A stretch of DNA of 64,000 nucleotides from Alphaproteobacteria bacterium MarineAlpha12_Bin1 (GCA_002937505.1 PTJY01000002.1:426748-490747); one strand, 5' to 3'; numbered from the stretch's first letter, positions 7,769-18,661 are shown. The notes: generated by a model from the sequence alone, not told the origin. Numbers and translations: made by a program.

Positions 7769-10549
7769 ATGGCGACGACAAAAGAAGAAAAATCAAAAGA
7801 TAAAAAACCACTGACACTGTCTCGTCCCGGTAGGTTAGAGCTTAATAGAACTGTCGAAGGTGGTCAGGTTAAACAGAGTTTTAGCCATGGTCGTTCTAAA
7901 ACTGTAGCTGTAGAAGTTAAGAAGAAGAGGACATTTCGACAGGACGCTGGCGGTGAAATGACAGAGGTTAAGTCTAAACTCCCTGTCAAAGAAGTTACCG
8001 AGGAAAAACCTATAGAAATAGTAGAAGAAGTAAAAGAAAAGGTTGATACAAGCACAAAGACGAGGACCCTTACCGAGATAGAACAAGCGACAAGAGTGCG
8101 CGCTCTAGAAGGTGCTCGTAAGGCTGCTGAACTAGCGCTTATTGAGGCAAAGGAACGGGAAATTGAAGAGGCAAAACGAGCCGAGGAAGAAGCTAGAATA
8201 AAACAAGCGCAAGAGGAGTTGAAAAAAGAGGAAGCTAAACAAGATTCAGATAATAAAATTGAGGCATCTGATGAGTCTACACCTCCTAATATTACAGAAG
8301 GTGAAAAGAAAAAAGAAACCCCTGAAGGAAGAAAATCTAAGAGTGCAAGCACCAAGGATAAAAAGAGTAAAAATGTTCAAAGCCCCGATGAACATGACGA
8401 AGAACCGGCGCAAGAAGTAATAACTGAAAGCCTACTAAGGGCAGACGAATTGCAGGCTTCAAAGACAGCCGAGACAACAAAGCGTTCAACTGTGCTTGCA
8501 CGTCGCCGCGACGAATTAGAGGAAGGATTTGAAGATGATGAGGGAGATTCTAAGGCTTCTTCTAAAAATAAAGGACGAGGGGCGTCTGGTCGTGCAGAGG
8601 AACGACGAACGTCTAGTAGAGGCCAGGAGACAAAGAGGAGAAGAAGAGGCAAGCTTACGATATCGGAGGCCCTCGATGAGGATGGTGGTGCTCGTCAGCG
8701 CTCTGTAGCTGCTTTTCGCAGACGGCAAGAGAGAGAGCGCTTAAAACGCGAATCATCTGGAGCTCTGCCAAAGCAAAAAATTGTGCGGGAAGTACAGATA
8801 CCAGAAAACATATCAGTAGGTGAATTAGCCAGCAGGATGGCAGTTAGAGCCAATGAAGTAATCAAATCTTTAATGAAAAACGGAGTTATGGCAACGACAA
8901 CTCAGACTGTTGATCAAGAAACTGCTCAATTAGTTGCGGAAGAGTTTGGTCACTCTGTAAAATTAGTAACAGCTTCTGATGTAGAAATCGGACTAGGCTT
9001 AACGGACATCTCAGACGAAGTTGGCAATACACCTCGTGCTCCTGTGGTCACAATTATGGGCCATGTGGATCACGGTAAGACATCACTGTTAGATGCGCTT
9101 AGAGAGACAGATGTTGTAAGTCGTGAAGCAGGGGGAATAACTCAGCATATTGGTGCGTATCAGCTGGAAATAGCTTCAGGAGATAAAATTACTTTTTTAG
9201 ACACGCCTGGTCACGCAGCTTTTACTCAGATGAGGCAGCGTGGTGCAAATGTGACGGATTTAGTTGTTTTGGTTGTTGCTGCTGATGATTCTGTCCAGCC
9301 ACAGACCATTGAGGCCATAAATCATGCTCGTGCGGCTGATGTGCCGATTATAGTTGCGTTAAACAAAATAGATCGTAATGAAGCTGATCCCACAAAAATA
9401 AAAAATGAGCTGCTTTCCCAAGAGATTGTACCTGAGGAGTTGGGTGGAGAGGTTCAGTGTATTGAGGTGTCTGCCACAGAAAAATTAGGCTTAGAAACTC
9501 TTACAGAGGCTATAGCTCTTCAAGCAGAAATACTTGAGCTTAAAGCCAACCCAGATCGTATGGCGTACGGATCAATTGTAGAGGCAAAGCTTGAAAAAGG
9601 AAGAGGAGCGGTGGCGACTGTATTGGTTCAAACGGGCACACTTAACATAGGAGATGTGTTTGTTGCAGGTGCTGAGTGGGGACGAACAAGGGCAATAATT
9701 AATGATTTCGGCCAAAATATAGATTTAGCAACGCCTTCAATGCCGGTTGAAGTGCTAGGCTTTAACGGAACTCCGCAAGCTGGTGATGATTTTGCAGTTG
9801 TTGAGTCGGAATCTCGTGCTCGTGAGATTACGGAGTACAGGCAAAGAGTGCTGAGAGATAAAAAAGCAACCGCCTCTGCACGTGGCACACTCGATGAAAT
9901 GTTTGATCAGATTTCTTCCGGAGATGTGTCTTTGGTTCCATTGGTTATTAAGGGCGATGTCCAAGGTTCTGTAGAAGCCATAGCTGGTTCTTTAGAGAAG
10001 ATGTCTACTGATGAAGTAAAAGTTGAAGTTTTGCATTCTGGGGTCGGCGGTATAAATGAGTCTGACATTTCTTTGGCTTCAGCCTCGGGAGGGCTAGTTA
10101 TAGGATTTAATGTTCGGGCAATTCCTAAAGCTAGAGAACAGGCTAAGCGGGATGGTGTAGATATTCGATACTATAACATAATTTACAATGTCGTAGATGA
10201 TGTGAAGGCGCTTCTCGAAGGCAAATTGTCTCCTACTCTAAAAGAGAGTCATTTAGGTAATGCAGAAATACGTGAGGTGTTCAGCGTATCGAAAATTGGC
10301 AAGGTGGCAGGCTGCTTGATAACATCAGGTACAGTTCGTCGTGGTGCTAAGGTACGGTTACTCAGAGATAGTGTTGTTGTATATGAAGGGGAGCTTGCTC
10401 AGTTAAGGCGGTTTAAGGATGATGTTCGGGAAGTACAAAATGGTTACGAATGTGGCATGGCACTTGAAAATTATAATGATCTACAAACAGGAGATGTTAT
10501 TGAGTGTTATGAGGTTGAAGAGATAGCCCGACAGTTGGGTGTTGGATAG
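7769..10549 (+). CDS. infB: Translation initiation factor IF-2
   Basis: GTPase that brings initiator fMet-tRNA to the ribosome. 926 residues from this start. Residues 1-340 are a long charged Lys/Glu/Arg-rich low-complexity arm; an IF2_N motif ([20 protein letters not shown]) follows. The GTPase domain has G1 GHVDHGKT near residue 431, G3 DTPGHAAF and G4 NKID. Domains II-IV end with the C-terminal fMet-tRNA-binding region. The frame opens at ATG 7745, inside the upstream gene. ATG 7769 gives the usual alphaproteobacterial N-terminus ([18 protein letters not shown]) and is preferred, though neither start has a strong ribosome-binding site. Confidence 0.95.
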   Translation: MATTKEEKSKDKKPLTLSRPGRLELNRTVEGGQVKQSFSHGRSKTVAVEVKKKRTFRQDAGGEMTEVKSKLPVKEVTEEKPIEIVEEVKEKVDTSTKTRTLTEIEQATRVRALEGARKAAELALIEAKEREIEEAKRAEEEARIKQAQEELKKEEAKQDSDNKIEASDESTPPNITEGEKKKETPEGRKSKSASTKDKKSKNVQSPDEHDEEPAQEVITESLLRADELQASKTAETTKRSTVLARRRDELEEGFEDDEGDSKASSKNKGRGASGRAEERRTSSRGQETKRRRRGKLTISEALDEDGGARQRSVAAFRRRQERERLKRESSGALPKQKIVREVQIPENISVGELASRMAVRANEVIKSLMKNGVMATTTQTVDQETAQLVAEEFGHSVKLVTASDVEIGLGLTDISDEVGNTPRAPVVTIMGHVDHGKTSLLDALRETDVVSREAGGITQHIGAYQLEIASGDKITFLDTPGHAAFTQMRQRGANVTDLVVLVVAADDSVQPQTIEAINHARAADVPIIVALNKIDRNEADPTKIKNELLSQEIVPEELGGEVQCIEVSATEKLGLETLTEAIALQAEILELKANPDRMAYGSIVEAKLEKGRGAVATVLVQTGTLNIGDVFVAGAEWGRTRAIINDFGQNIDLATPSMPVEVLGFNGTPQAGDDFAVVESESRAREITEYRQRVLRDKKATASARGTLDEMFDQISSGDVSLVPLVIKGDVQGSVEAIAGSLEKMSTDEVKVEVLHSGVGGINESDISLASASGGLVIGFNVRAIPKAREQAKRDGVDIRYYNIIYNVVDDVKALLEGKLSPTLKESHLGNAEIREVFSVSKIGKVAGCLITSGTVRRGAKVRLLRDSVVVYEGELAQLRRFKDDVREVQNGYECGMALENYNDLQTGDVIECYEVEEIARQLGVG

Positions 10550-10661
10550 AATACACAGGATTAAGAACTGGATCGCGAATATAAAATTCTACTTAACAAA
10601 TTGAGTTTCTGAATTATACGCCATTTAATCGGTCTTTTTATTATAATATGGACTATTACAA

Positions 10662-11081
10662 ATGAACAAACGTGCAAGTGTTGCACGCACTGGACGGCCT
10701 CCAAGTCAGCGACAGCTGAGGGTTGGTGAAGAAATCCGTCATTCTTTAGCAAAAATTTTGCTGAGAGAGGATTTTCTTGATCCAGATTTGATGGGTCAGT
10801 CAATTACAGTGACTGAAGTTAAAGTAAGCCCCGATATGAGGAATGCTACAGTTTTTGTTACCCCTCTTGCAGGTGATTCTAAAATAATAATTCTCGCGCT
10901 TAGAAGGGCCTCTAACCAGTTACGGCGACAATTGTCTTCAGACACGAGACTTCGTCATACCCCTAATCTAAAATTTGAGTATGATGACAGCTTTGATCAG
11001 GCGGAGCGGATTAGCTTGATATTAAATAAATCCCGGCCGATAAATCGCCGTCAAGAAGATGGAGATAATAATGGGGCGTAG
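10662..11081 (+). CDS. rbfA: Ribosome-binding factor A
   Basis: Cold-shock and 30S maturation factor that binds near the 5' helix of 16S rRNA. 139 residues with a single type-II KH-like domain. RQLRVGEEIRHSLAKIL (about 19-35) and the hallmark VTEVKVSPDMRNATVFV (about 48-65) are clear. The end is slightly charged (RPINRRQEDG). It lies 112 bases after infB and overlaps the start of truB by about 11 bases, so the two are probably translationally coupled. Confidence 0.95.
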   Translation: MNKRASVARTGRPPSQRQLRVGEEIRHSLAKILLREDFLDPDLMGQSITVTEVKVSPDMRNATVFVTPLAGDSKIIILALRRASNQLRRQLSSDTRLRHTPNLKFEYDDSFDQAERISLILNKSRPINRRQEDGDNNGA

Positions 11082-12000
11082 AAGTCAGAGAGGAGAACCT
11101 ATATCAGGTTGGATTAATGTTGATAAGCCTAAAGGCATAACCTCTGCGGTCTGTGTTAATAGTGTTCGTCGTGCGACCAACGCAGCCAAACTAGGGCATG
11201 CAGGTACCCTAGATCCAGATGCTAGCGGTATATTACCTATAGCGCTGGGTGAGGCAACAAAAACGATGCCGTTCATAGTAGGGGCACAAAAGCATTATTC
11301 CTTTACCATAAATTGGGGCGCACTGCGAGATACTGATGATGCTCAGGGTCAAATATTAGAATATTGTGATCACAGGCCGACAAAAAAAGATATAGAAGAA
11401 GTATTGCCTAGTTTTATAGGAGAAATAGAACAGGTGCCTCCAAAATATTCTGCTATAAAGGTTAACGGTCGTAGAGCTTACTCTTTGGCCAGATCAGGTT
11501 TAGAAGTGGATCTCAAGGCGCGTAAGATTTCGATATTTTCTTTTAAGCTTTTAGAAATGATCGATGATAATCGATCGAGATTCTCAGTCATAAGTGGAAA
11601 AGGAGCTTATATGCGCGGTTTGGCGCGAGATTTGGCTTATTCTTTGGGAACTTTGGGATATTTATCTGACCTACGACGTAATTCTGTGGGACCTTTTAGT
11701 GAATCAAATGCAATTTCACTGGAAAAAATTGAAAAACTTGGTCATAGTGCGGCTGCCTCGCCTATTCTATTACCAATAGAGACAGCGCTGGACGGTATCC
11801 CGGCGCTAGATCTTACGGTAACTGAGGCAACTAAGTTACGGAATGGGCAGGCAATCCCGGTCTTTCGTCATGAGGACCGGGCTCAAATGGAAACGGTGGG
11901 TGATGGAGGCGTAGTGATTGCTATTGAATCAAAAACGCCAGTTGCTCTTGTGAGAGTTGATGGAATTCAGATCCGTCCGGTTCGTGTATTAAACCTTTGA
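11071..12000 (+). CDS. truB: tRNA pseudouridine-55 synthase
   Basis: Makes pseudouridine 55 in the T-loop of tRNAs. 309 residues from this start. Opening motif GWINVDKPKGITS; the catalytic Asp is in GHAGTLDPDASGILP (Asp in TLDPDAS, near residue 45). VPPKYSAIKVNGRRAYSLAR and SGKGAYMRGLARDLAYSLG are also family blocks, and a C-terminal PUA-like tail follows. ATG 11059 is in frame, but GGAG at 11061-11064 sits 6 bases ahead of ATG 11071, so the latter is preferred. Overlaps rbfA, leads into rpsO by 18 bases. Confidence 0.94.
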   Translation: MGRRSQRGEPISGWINVDKPKGITSAVCVNSVRRATNAAKLGHAGTLDPDASGILPIALGEATKTMPFIVGAQKHYSFTINWGALRDTDDAQGQILEYCDHRPTKKDIEEVLPSFIGEIEQVPPKYSAIKVNGRRAYSLARSGLEVDLKARKISIFSFKLLEMIDDNRSRFSVISGKGAYMRGLARDLAYSLGTLGYLSDLRRNSVGPFSESNAISLEKIEKLGHSAAASPILLPIETALDGIPALDLTVTEATKLRNGQAIPVFRHEDRAQMETVGDGGVVIAIESKTPVALVRVDGIQIRPVRVLNL

Positions 12001-12018
12001 TACCGGGAGAAATATATA

Positions 12019-12288
12019 ATGTCTATTACACCAGAACGTAAGGCAGAGGTAATCAGGGAGTACCAAACTAAAGAAAATGATACTGGTTCTCCGGAAGTCC
12101 AGATCGCTGTTTTGACAGAGCGTATTATAAATTTAACAGAACATTTAAAGAGTCATGCCAAGGATCATCATTCCCGTCGCGGCTTGCTTTTGATGGTTGG
12201 TCAGCGCAGGAGATTACTTGATTATACTCAGAGAAAAAGTGAAGAGCGCTATCAAAACCTCATCAAACGATTAGGTTTACGTCGATAG
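12019..12288 (+). CDS. rpsO: 30S ribosomal protein S15
   Basis: Primary 16S rRNA-binding protein of the 30S platform. 89 residues, exactly the usual size. The conserved blocks [42 protein letters not shown] and [12 protein letters not shown] are intact. GGGAGAAA upstream is a good ribosome-binding site. It lies between truB and pnp as in most proteobacteria and is followed by a candidate terminator and the pnp leader hairpins. Confidence 0.97.
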   Translation: MSITPERKAEVIREYQTKENDTGSPEVQIAVLTERIINLTEHLKSHAKDHHSRRGLLLMVGQRRRLLDYTQRKSEERYQNLIKRLGLRR

Positions 12289-12315
12289 TGAAAATTTTTT
12301 TACACCAAGAAAAAT

Positions 12316-12347
12316 ATACCGACACAGAAATACAATCCGGTATTTTT
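12316..12347 (+). terminator. Candidate rpsO terminator
   Basis: ATACCG (12316-12321) pairs with CGGTAT (12338-12343) across a 16-base loop and runs into a short T tract (12343-12347). It lies 28 bases past the rpsO stop. The stem is short and the loop long, so it may be leaky and let transcripts continue into pnp, as in E. coli. Confidence 0.45.
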
Positions 12348-12376
12348 GGTCGTTTTAGTACGGATCCACCGTACAC

Positions 12377-12455
12377 ACACCTAATAAAAAGATTCTTAGG
12401 TGTTTAAAACCCCACACTGTGTGGGCAAGCTATTTGGGAGGGCCCAAATAGCTTG
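12377..12455 (+). promoter_or_regulatory. pnp leader: three consecutive stem-loops
   Basis: Three perfect inverted repeats lie in a row just before pnp. ACACCTAA (12377-12384) pairs with TTAGGTGT (12396-12403). CCCACAC / GTGTGGG flank one base (12411-12425). A 13-bp stem of 12426-12438 with 12443-12455 closes a 4-base loop (AGGG). In E. coli a pnp leader hairpin is cut by RNase III and then used by PNPase for autoregulation. The long third stem here is a plausible equivalent. Confidence 0.7.
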
Positions 12456-12476
12456 AGTTAGTTGGGATAAATATCA

Positions 12477-14663
12477 ATGTTTGACGTTGTTCGAAAAGAA
12501 ATTGAATGGGGTGGTAGGCCTCTTGTTTTTGAAACTGGGAGATTAGCAAGGCAGGCTGACGGAGCTGTGGTTGTCACTTATGGGGAGACATCTGCACTTT
12601 GTACTGCGGTTGGAGCAAAGGCACCTAAACCAGGTATGGATTTTTTTCCTCTTACAGTAAACTATCAAGAAAAAACCTTTGCTGCAGGAAAAATACCAGG
12701 CGGCTTTTTTAAGCGTGAAGGTCGTCCTACTGAAAAAGAAACACTTATCTCTAGGTTGATAGATAGGCCACTTCGCCCACTTTTTCACCCTAGCTATCGT
12801 TGTGAAACACAGGTCATTTCGACGGTAGTCTCACATGATTTGGAAAATGACCCTGATATTGTTTCTTTGCTAGGATGTTCAGCAGCTCTAACTATTTCGG
12901 GTTTGCCTTTTATGGGGCCAGTTGCTGGAGCGAGAGTGGGATATATTGATAAGGCGTTCGTTTTAAACCCGACTGCAGAGGAGATGCTAAAGTCAGAACT
13001 TGACCTAGTGGTTGCAGGAACAAGGGAAGGAGTTTTGATGGTGGAATCCGAAGCGAACGAACTTTCCGAAAAAATCATGCTGGAAGCCGTTATGTTCGGA
13101 CATGAGGCTTACCAATTGGTAATAGATAATATTATAGATTTGGCCGAACAGTCTGCCAAAGAGCCCAGGCCTATTGAAGACACTCCACAAGAGGTTCTTG
13201 ATCTAAATAAGAAAATAAAAGATTTAGCAGAATCAGAGTTAAGAAAAGCTTATAAAGAAACGGTTAAGCAAACTCGGTATGAAAAAATTTCGACAGTGAA
13301 GCAGGAGGTGGCGGAACAGCTTTCTGAAGAAGAACAGGCCATTATGGATGGTCCTATTAAAGATCTAGAAAAAGATATTGTTAGAAGAGATATACTGGAT
13401 TCGGGTCAGCGTATTGACGGGCGCAATACTACTACTGTTCGTCCAATAGACTGTCTGGTTTCAATGTTACCTAGAAGTCACGGATCTGCAGTTTTCACTA
13501 GAGGTGAAACCCAAGCTCTTGTGGTTACTACCTTAGGCACTGGTCAGGACGAACAGATTATTGATGCTCTGGAAGGTGAATATCGCGAACATTTTATGTT
13601 ACACTATAATTTTCCTCCATATTCGGTAGGTGAGGCAGGAAGAATGTTTGGCCCAGGCCGTCGAGAGATAGGGCATGGAAAGCTAGCCTGGAGAGCTATA
13701 AAACCCCTTTTACCGTCAAAGGAGGATTTTCCATACACCATAAGAGTTGTATCCGAAATCACAGAATCTAACGGGTCATCATCTATGGCTACTGTTTGTG
13801 GGAGCTCTCTGTCGATGATGGATGCAGGAGTACCTCTTAAGGCTCCTGTTGCTGGCATAGCAATGGGGTTGATTAAGGAAGACGATGGTTATGCGGTCCT
13901 GTCAGATATATTAGGGGATGAAGATCACTTAGGTGATATGGACTTTAAAGTAGCAGGCACTGAAGCAGGTGTAACATCCCTTCAGATGGATATAAAGATC
14001 ACTTCTATAACAGAAGAAATTATGAAAATTGCTTTGGATCAGGCTCGTGAGGGACGCCTTCATATATTAGGGGAAATGTCTAAAGCTTTGACTGAGTCTC
14101 GTGATAACCTATCTGAACATGCGCCCAGAATTAGTACGATGAACGTTCCCCAAGACAAGATTCGTGATGTTATTGGCACAGGAGGAAAAGTAATCCGTGA
14201 AATATGTGAAGAGACAGGTTGTAAAATAGATATTGATGATGAGGGTTTAATCAAAATCGCATCCTCTGACGGAGAAGCTGCTGACCGGGCTATAGACTGG
14301 ATAAAGGGTATTGTTGCTGAACCGGAAGTGGGAGTTATTTATACGGGGAAAGTTGTAAAAGTTATGGATTTTGGAGCTTTTGTCAATTTCCTCGGTCCAA
14401 GAGACGGCCTAGTTCACATCTCAGAATTATTGAATGAACGTGTTGGGCAAGTAACTGATGTGGTTAATGAAGGAGATGAGGTTAAGGTCAAAGTCATAGG
14501 GTTAGATGACAGGGGAAAAGTTAAGTTATCGATGAGGGTTGTTGATCAAGAGACAGGAGAAGAAATTGATGATCCCAGACCGCCTAGGGAACCGCGGTCT
14601 AATGAGAAAGATAATGATGGGCGCCCCCCTCGGAAGCCCAGAAGGAGAAGAGCTGCAGACTAA
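12477..14663 (+). CDS. pnp: Polyribonucleotide nucleotidyltransferase
   Basis: 3'-5' phosphorolytic exoribonuclease and degradosome component. 728 residues. Two RNase PH-like domains (about 10-145 and 310-545, with [20 protein letters not shown] and [20 protein letters not shown]), separated by the all-alpha linker. A KH domain follows ([20 protein letters not shown], near 560) and then an S1 domain (about 618-690: [19 protein letters not shown]). The tail is Arg/Pro-rich. The leader carries three hairpins that suggest RNase III/PNPase autoregulation. Last gene of the forward information-processing run; converges on fabI. Confidence 0.97.
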   Translation: MFDVVRKEIEWGGRPLVFETGRLARQADGAVVVTYGETSALCTAVGAKAPKPGMDFFPLTVNYQEKTFAAGKIPGGFFKREGRPTEKETLISRLIDRPLRPLFHPSYRCETQVISTVVSHDLENDPDIVSLLGCSAALTISGLPFMGPVAGARVGYIDKAFVLNPTAEEMLKSELDLVVAGTREGVLMVESEANELSEKIMLEAVMFGHEAYQLVIDNIIDLAEQSAKEPRPIEDTPQEVLDLNKKIKDLAESELRKAYKETVKQTRYEKISTVKQEVAEQLSEEEQAIMDGPIKDLEKDIVRRDILDSGQRIDGRNTTTVRPIDCLVSMLPRSHGSAVFTRGETQALVVTTLGTGQDEQIIDALEGEYREHFMLHYNFPPYSVGEAGRMFGPGRREIGHGKLAWRAIKPLLPSKEDFPYTIRVVSEITESNGSSSMATVCGSSLSMMDAGVPLKAPVAGIAMGLIKEDDGYAVLSDILGDEDHLGDMDFKVAGTEAGVTSLQMDIKITSITEEIMKIALDQAREGRLHILGEMSKALTESRDNLSEHAPRISTMNVPQDKIRDVIGTGGKVIREICEETGCKIDIDDEGLIKIASSDGEAADRAIDWIKGIVAEPEVGVIYTGKVVKVMDFGAFVNFLGPRDGLVHISELLNERVGQVTDVVNEGDEVKVKVIGLDDRGKVKLSMRVVDQETGEEIDDPRPPREPRSNEKDNDGRPPRKPRRRRAAD

Positions 14664-14716
14664 ACTTTCTCTATGAATATGCGAAGAAATGGAAATCTCG
14701 TCTTAACTTTAAGAGC

Positions 14717-15595
14717 TTATTTTTGGGGATTTCCATCTTCATTTGGAGGGGGCATGCCTATAGTTTTGAAGCCACAATCTACATAATGAACCTCACCGGT
14801 TACTGCTCCAGAAAGATCAGATAGAAGATACAGCCCCGCACCTCCAATATCGTCTAGTACTACATTGCGTCGTAAGGGAGCAACTTCTCTGCTATGATTG
14901 TAGACTTGTCGAGCAGAGCCAACTGCAGAGCCTGCCAATGTCCTCATTGGCCCAGCAGATATAGCATTAACTCTTATACCCAAGGGTCCTAAATCAGCTG
15001 CAAGGTATCTAACAGATGCTTCGAGAGCAGCTTTAGCAACACCCATAACATTATAATTTGGCATCACCTGTTGAGCTCCATGATAGGTCAGAGTAACCAT
15101 AGAGCCTCCATCGTTCATCATTTTAGCGGCTCTTCTGGCTACTGCCGTAAATGAGTAACAAGATATATTCATTGTATTTAAAAAATTTTCCTGAGAGGTG
15201 TCTACGTAACGGCCCTTTAGTTCTTCTTTGTCTGAATATGCAATTGCATGCACAACAAAATCCAACTTACCCAAGTCATCTTTAAGCGTTTTGAAGGCTA
15301 AATCTATACTATTTGGATCAGAAACATCACATTCGATTAAATTGGATGCTCCCACGGAGTTTGCTAATGGCTCAACCCTCTTGGCAAACGAATCAGACTG
15401 ATAGGTAAAGGCAAGTTTAGCTCCTTGTGCGGCCGCGGTTTTGGCTATTCCCCAGGCGATAGAGTGATCATTAGCAACACCCATGATCAGACCTCGCTTT
15501 CCAGACATAATAGAGCCATTTGCCGGCAGTTGGGTTGAATTCACAGGTTTAGATCTGGGAGAAGATATTTTTTTTGGAGCGAGTGCATCAGCCAT
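14717..15595 (-). CDS. fabI: Enoyl-[acyl-carrier-protein] reductase (NADH)
   Basis: Final reductive step of each fatty-acid elongation cycle. 292 residues from this start. SDR-type fold with the FabI signature [18 protein letters not shown] and the active-site stretch [24 protein letters not shown] (split here: Tyr in LTYHG, Tyr and Lys in NYNVMGVAK). The frame runs open to 15658 inside fabB. ATG 15595 overlaps the fabB stop by 8 bases (ATGGCTGA) and is preferred. It adds a 29-residue leader, so ATG 15508 ([10 protein letters not shown]) is an alternative that would match shorter homologues. Third gene of fabA-fabB-fabI. Confidence 0.93.
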   Translation of the reverse strand: MADALAPKKISSPRSKPVNSTQLPANGSIMSGKRGLIMGVANDHSIAWGIAKTAAAQGAKLAFTYQSDSFAKRVEPLANSVGASNLIECDVSDPNSIDLAFKTLKDDLGKLDFVVHAIAYSDKEELKGRYVDTSQENFLNTMNISCYSFTAVARRAAKMMNDGGSMVTLTYHGAQQVMPNYNVMGVAKAALEASVRYLAADLGPLGIRVNAISAGPMRTLAGSAVGSARQVYNHSREVAPLRRNVVLDDIGGAGLYLLSDLSGAVTGEVHYVDCGFKTIGMPPPNEDGNPQK

Positions 15596-16817
15596 TATAT
15601 CGCTCGAATACAAGTGATGCATTTGTACCACCAAAGCCGAAACTGTTGGACATAACACAATTCAGACCAGCGTTATCAAGACGGTCTGTAATTATTTCTG
15701 CGTCCTCAGCTTCTGGGTCAATAGATTCTATATTGGCGGAGGCTGCAATAAAATCTTCATCTAACATAAGTAATGAATAAATGGCTTCATGCACACCAGT
15801 CGCACCTTGAGAATGTCCTGTAAGAGATTTAGTTGAAGAGATTTTAGGTCTATGTGCTCCAAATACTTTTTTAATAGCTTTGAGTTCTATCATATCTCCT
15901 GCCGGAGTGGATGTGCCATGAGCATTAATATAATCAACTGGCGTGTTTCCAAGTGCTCTTGTTGCTAAACTCATACATCGGACAGCACCTTCTCCAGAAG
16001 GGGCTACCATGTCCACACCATCAGATGTTGCTCCATAACCTGTTATTTCAGCAAATATTTTAGCTCCTCTAGCCTTTGCTCTCTCTAGTTCTTCCAAAAC
16101 GACTACACCAGCTCCGCCCGCGATAACGAAACCATCTCTATTTACATCGAAAGGTCGAGAAGCTTTTTGAGGTGTTTGGTTGTATTTAGAAGACAAAGCG
16201 CCCATAGCGTCAAAAAGCACGGTGAGGGTCCAATGAAGTTCTTCCCCTCCACCTGCAAACACTACATCCTGTTTTCCCCATTGTATAAGCTCGGCTCCAT
16301 TACCTATGCAATGGGCGCTGGTAGAGCAAGCGGAGCTTATAGAGTAGCTAAGGCCTCGCATTTGAAACGCAGTTGAAAGGTTAGCGGAATTAGTTGAACA
16401 CATTGATTTGGGGACTGCGTAGGGTCCTACACGTTTAGCGTTTTTTTCACGAGCTACGTCAGCGGCGTTAACTAGCGCCGATGTTGACGGTCCTCCAGAG
16501 CCCATAACCAAGCCTGTTTGTTCACTCCTTATTTCATCAATCGTTAAACCAGCACATTCTGCTGCGGCTTGCATCGCTACATAATTATAGGCTGATCCAT
16601 CACCCATAAAGCGTCGCAGTTTTCTATCTATATAATTATCCAGATCTATATTAGGCGCTCCGTGAATATGACTACGAAACCCTCTTTCAGCGTACTCTTC
16701 AGCAAAAACTATTCCTGACATCCCTTTTTTTAAGTTTTGCACTACAATATTAAGATCGTTTCCTAGAGGGGAAACTATACCCAAACCAGTTACGGCAACA
16801 CGACGTAAATCAGGCAT
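15588..16817 (-). CDS. fabB: 3-oxoacyl-[acyl-carrier-protein] synthase I
   Basis: Condensing enzyme needed for unsaturated fatty-acid elongation. 409 residues. Thiolase fold with the Cys-His-His triad: Cys in [14 protein letters not shown], His in [15 protein letters not shown] and His in [11 protein letters not shown]. The pairing with fabA supports FabB rather than FabF. Its start overlaps the fabA stop by one base (TAATG) and its stop overlaps fabI, so the three genes are translationally coupled. Confidence 0.94.
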   Translation of the reverse strand: MPDLRRVAVTGLGIVSPLGNDLNIVVQNLKKGMSGIVFAEEYAERGFRSHIHGAPNIDLDNYIDRKLRRFMGDGSAYNYVAMQAAAECAGLTIDEIRSEQTGLVMGSGGPSTSALVNAADVAREKNAKRVGPYAVPKSMCSTNSANLSTAFQMRGLSYSISSACSTSAHCIGNGAELIQWGKQDVVFAGGGEELHWTLTVLFDAMGALSSKYNQTPQKASRPFDVNRDGFVIAGGAGVVVLEELERAKARGAKIFAEITGYGATSDGVDMVAPSGEGAVRCMSLATRALGNTPVDYINAHGTSTPAGDMIELKAIKKVFGAHRPKISSTKSLTGHSQGATGVHEAIYSLLMLDEDFIAASANIESIDPEAEDAEIITDRLDNAGLNCVMSNSFGFGGTNASLVFERYNG

Positions 16818-17353
16818 TACACACCTGCTTTCTCACCTTCTGGGAATAAACCTACGCGTAGATTGGTTGCTTCGTAAACACGATCTTTATCTAGCTGGGC
16901 GTATCCATCAGCTATGGCGAGAGTGAAAGCTCTCTTTATTACCTTTTTAACATTTATATGGTAGCTAAGCACTTTACCTTCAGGCTTAACCTCTCCAGTA
17001 AATTTTACTTCTCCAACAGATAGTGCCCGTCCCGGCCCTGGTCGATTTAACCAGCCTAGAAAAAAACCTAGCATTTGCCAAAGGGCGTCAAGTCCTAGGC
17101 ATCCTGGCATAACAGGATCACCCTCAAAATGGCATTTATAAAACCATAAGTGATCAGTTATATCTAATTCAGCTATAATTTCACCATTACCATGCTCGCC
17201 ACCGTCATTGTTAATTGTAATAATTCGATCAAACATTAGTAGAGGTGGTAAAGGTAGTTTGGCGTTACCAGGGCCGAATAGCTCGCCATGACCACATAAC
17301 AATAAGTCTTCATAAGAGAAACTATTCTTTGAAAAAGGCGTGTCCATGCTCAT
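16817..17353 (-). CDS. fabA: 3-hydroxydecanoyl-ACP dehydratase/isomerase
   Basis: Hot-dog-fold enzyme that dehydrates beta-hydroxydecanoyl-ACP and isomerises it to the cis-3 product, starting anaerobic unsaturated fatty-acid synthesis. About 178 residues. Family blocks [17 protein letters not shown] and the active-site [19 protein letters not shown] are intact (His and Asp catalytic). The frame is open to 17386; ATG 17353 ([10 protein letters not shown]) matches the family N-terminus better and is chosen, with ATG 17347 as a second option. Head of the fabA-fabB-fabI operon, divergent from irr. Confidence 0.93.
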   Translation of the reverse strand: MSMDTPFSKNSFSYEDLLLCGHGELFGPGNAKLPLPPLLMFDRIITINNDGGEHGNGEIIAELDITDHLWFYKCHFEGDPVMPGCLGLDALWQMLGFFLGWLNRPGPGRALSVGEVKFTGEVKPEGKVLSYHINVKKVIKRAFTLAIADGYAQLDKDRVYEATNLRVGLFPEGEKAGV

Positions 17354-17616
17354 TAGCCTAAACCTAGAATGACATTTGTATGCCAAGAGATGTTCTTGTG
17401 ACTTACTTTACCACAGAAAGCCACCCCAAATGGGAATCCTATTATATATGTTTCTAACGTTGATAATCTATAGGTAATACAATTTGTTAATTTGTTAATC
17501 TACACTAACTTTAAGAATATAGAATAATAAATGATTTAAAATATACATGTTATTATAAAGTTAACCAGCGTTTTGAAAAGATTCTTCTTTACATAAGCTT
17601 ATTAAGGTAAATATGT

Positions 17617-18057
17617 TTGTCTATGATGGAAATACAGAAAACAAAAAATAGTAGGCCTTACACAGAAATACTAAACAAAATAAAAAGTGTGAGTCTAAGA
17701 CCAACCCGTCAGCGTCTGGCTCTGGGTAAGCTACTTTTTGATGACGCAGATCGACACGTTACTCCCGAATCATTGCATGAAGAAGCTACTGCTGCAGGGG
17801 TCAAAGTATCACTTGCTACTGTTTATAATACACTAAACCAGTTTGCTGCGGCGGGGTTATTAACCCAAGTTGTAATTGCCCCAGGACGTTCTTACTATGA
17901 TACCAATATTACAAATCATCACCATTTTTTTTACGAAGACAATGGAAGGCTAGAAGATATTCCTGGGGATGCTATAAAGCTTGCCTCGTTTCCAGAGCCA
18001 CCATTTGGGACAAAAGTGAAAAGATTTAATGTGGTTGTTCGTGTGGAAAAGGATTAG
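17617..18057 (+). CDS. irr: Fur-family iron response regulator Irr
   Basis: Alphaproteobacterial Fur-superfamily regulator that, in studied relatives, acts when iron or heme is low and is heme-sensitive. 146 residues. Winged-helix DNA-binding domain (about 25-95: LRPTRQRLALGKLLFDDADRH, VSLATVYNTLNQFAAAGLL) and a dimerisation domain with the Irr-type histidine run in TNHHHFFYEDNGRLED. Divergence from fabA is a recurrent alphaproteobacterial arrangement. Start is uncertain: TTG 17617 is 9 bases past AAGG (17604-17607), while tandem ATGs at 17623 and 17626 are in the same frame but farther away. Confidence 0.92.
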   Translation: MSMMEIQKTKNSRPYTEILNKIKSVSLRPTRQRLALGKLLFDDADRHVTPESLHEEATAAGVKVSLATVYNTLNQFAAAGLLTQVVIAPGRSYYDTNITNHHHFFYEDNGRLEDIPGDAIKLASFPEPPFGTKVKRFNVVVRVEKD

Positions 18058-18113
18058 ACAATAAGGCTTTAAAAAACAAATAAGATAGTAATATAAATGT
18101 ATTATCATGAAAG

Positions 18114-18128
18114 TTAGAATAGATCTAA
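18114..18128. promoter_or_regulatory. Candidate Irr-type (ICE-like) operator
   Basis: Inverted repeat TTAGAA-TAG-ATCTAA (18114-18128), one mismatch from a perfect TTAGAA / TTCTAA dyad. It sits 4 bases upstream of a -35-like hexamer in front of rubrerythrin and 57 bases past the irr stop. It resembles the iron-control-element half-sites (TTAGAA/TTCTAA) bound by Irr. The assignment is from memory of that motif and is inference. Confidence 0.4.
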
Positions 18129-18132
18129 TATA

Positions 18133-18163
18133 TTGACTGGGTCTTTCAATTGGTTCATATTAT
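18133..18163 (+). promoter_or_regulatory. Candidate promoter of the rubrerythrin module
   Basis: TTGACT (18133-18138) and TATTAT (18158-18163) are separated by 19 bases, slightly longer than ideal. They lie 82 bases upstream of the rubrerythrin start and next to the Irr-like dyad. Confidence 0.4.
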
Positions 18164-18244
18164 ACCCTGTTATGAGATCTAAAATTAATAATCTTGATAT
18201 TCTGAGGAAAGTTGATCCTCTAATTCCTTAACTAGGAGAATGAT

Positions 18245-18661
18245 ATGTCGTTAAAAGGCAGTAAAACGGAAGGCAACTTAAAGGACGCGTTTGCCGGTGA
18301 AAGCCAGGCTAACCGTCGTTATTTATATTTTGCTCAAAAAGCGGATGTAGAGGGCTACAATGATGTAGCTGCTGTGTTTAGATCTACTGCTGAGGGCGAA
18401 ACTGGTCACGCGCATGGGCATCTGGAGTTTCTAGAAGAGGTTGGTGATCCTGCAACTGGGAATCCGATTGGCACAACTGCGCTTAACCTTGAAGCAGCTA
18501 TTGCGGGAGAAACACACGAATATACTGATATGTATCCGGGAATGGCTAGAACAGCTCGTGAAGAAGGCTTTGATGAAATATCTGATTGGTTTGAAACCCT
18601 GGCAAAAGCAGAAAAAAGCCACGCTGGACGTTTTCAGAAGGCAAGAGACGAATTAGATTAA
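18245..18661 (+). CDS. Rubrerythrin-family diiron protein (no rubredoxin domain)
   Basis: 138-residue four-helix diiron protein of the rubrerythrin family, associated with peroxide reduction. Ligand motifs are visible: [14 protein letters not shown] (Glu, helix 1), [16 protein letters not shown] (E-x-x-H), [15 protein letters not shown] and [11 protein letters not shown] (E-x-x-H). The C-terminal rubredoxin-like Cys4 domain is absent and there is no cysteine at all, so electrons must come from a partner. The Fe-S protein next door is the natural candidate. TAGGAG precedes ATG 18245. Confidence 0.92.
   Translation: MSLKGSKTEGNLKDAFAGESQANRRYLYFAQKADVEGYNDVAAVFRSTAEGETGHAHGHLEFLEEVGDPATGNPIGTTALNLEAAIAGETHEYTDMYPGMARTAREEGFDEISDWFETLAKAEKSHAGRFQKARDELD

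Noticed and set aside
7864..8355. Minus-strand 163-residue Ser-rich frame inside infB
   Set aside because: It is the complement of the charged repeat region of IF-2, where long antisense frames are expected.
14689..14736. ATGGAAATC / GATTTCCAT dyad at the pnp-fabI junction
   Set aside because: Nine bases pair, but the 3' arm lies in fabI codons and no T tract follows on either strand; not convincing as a terminator.
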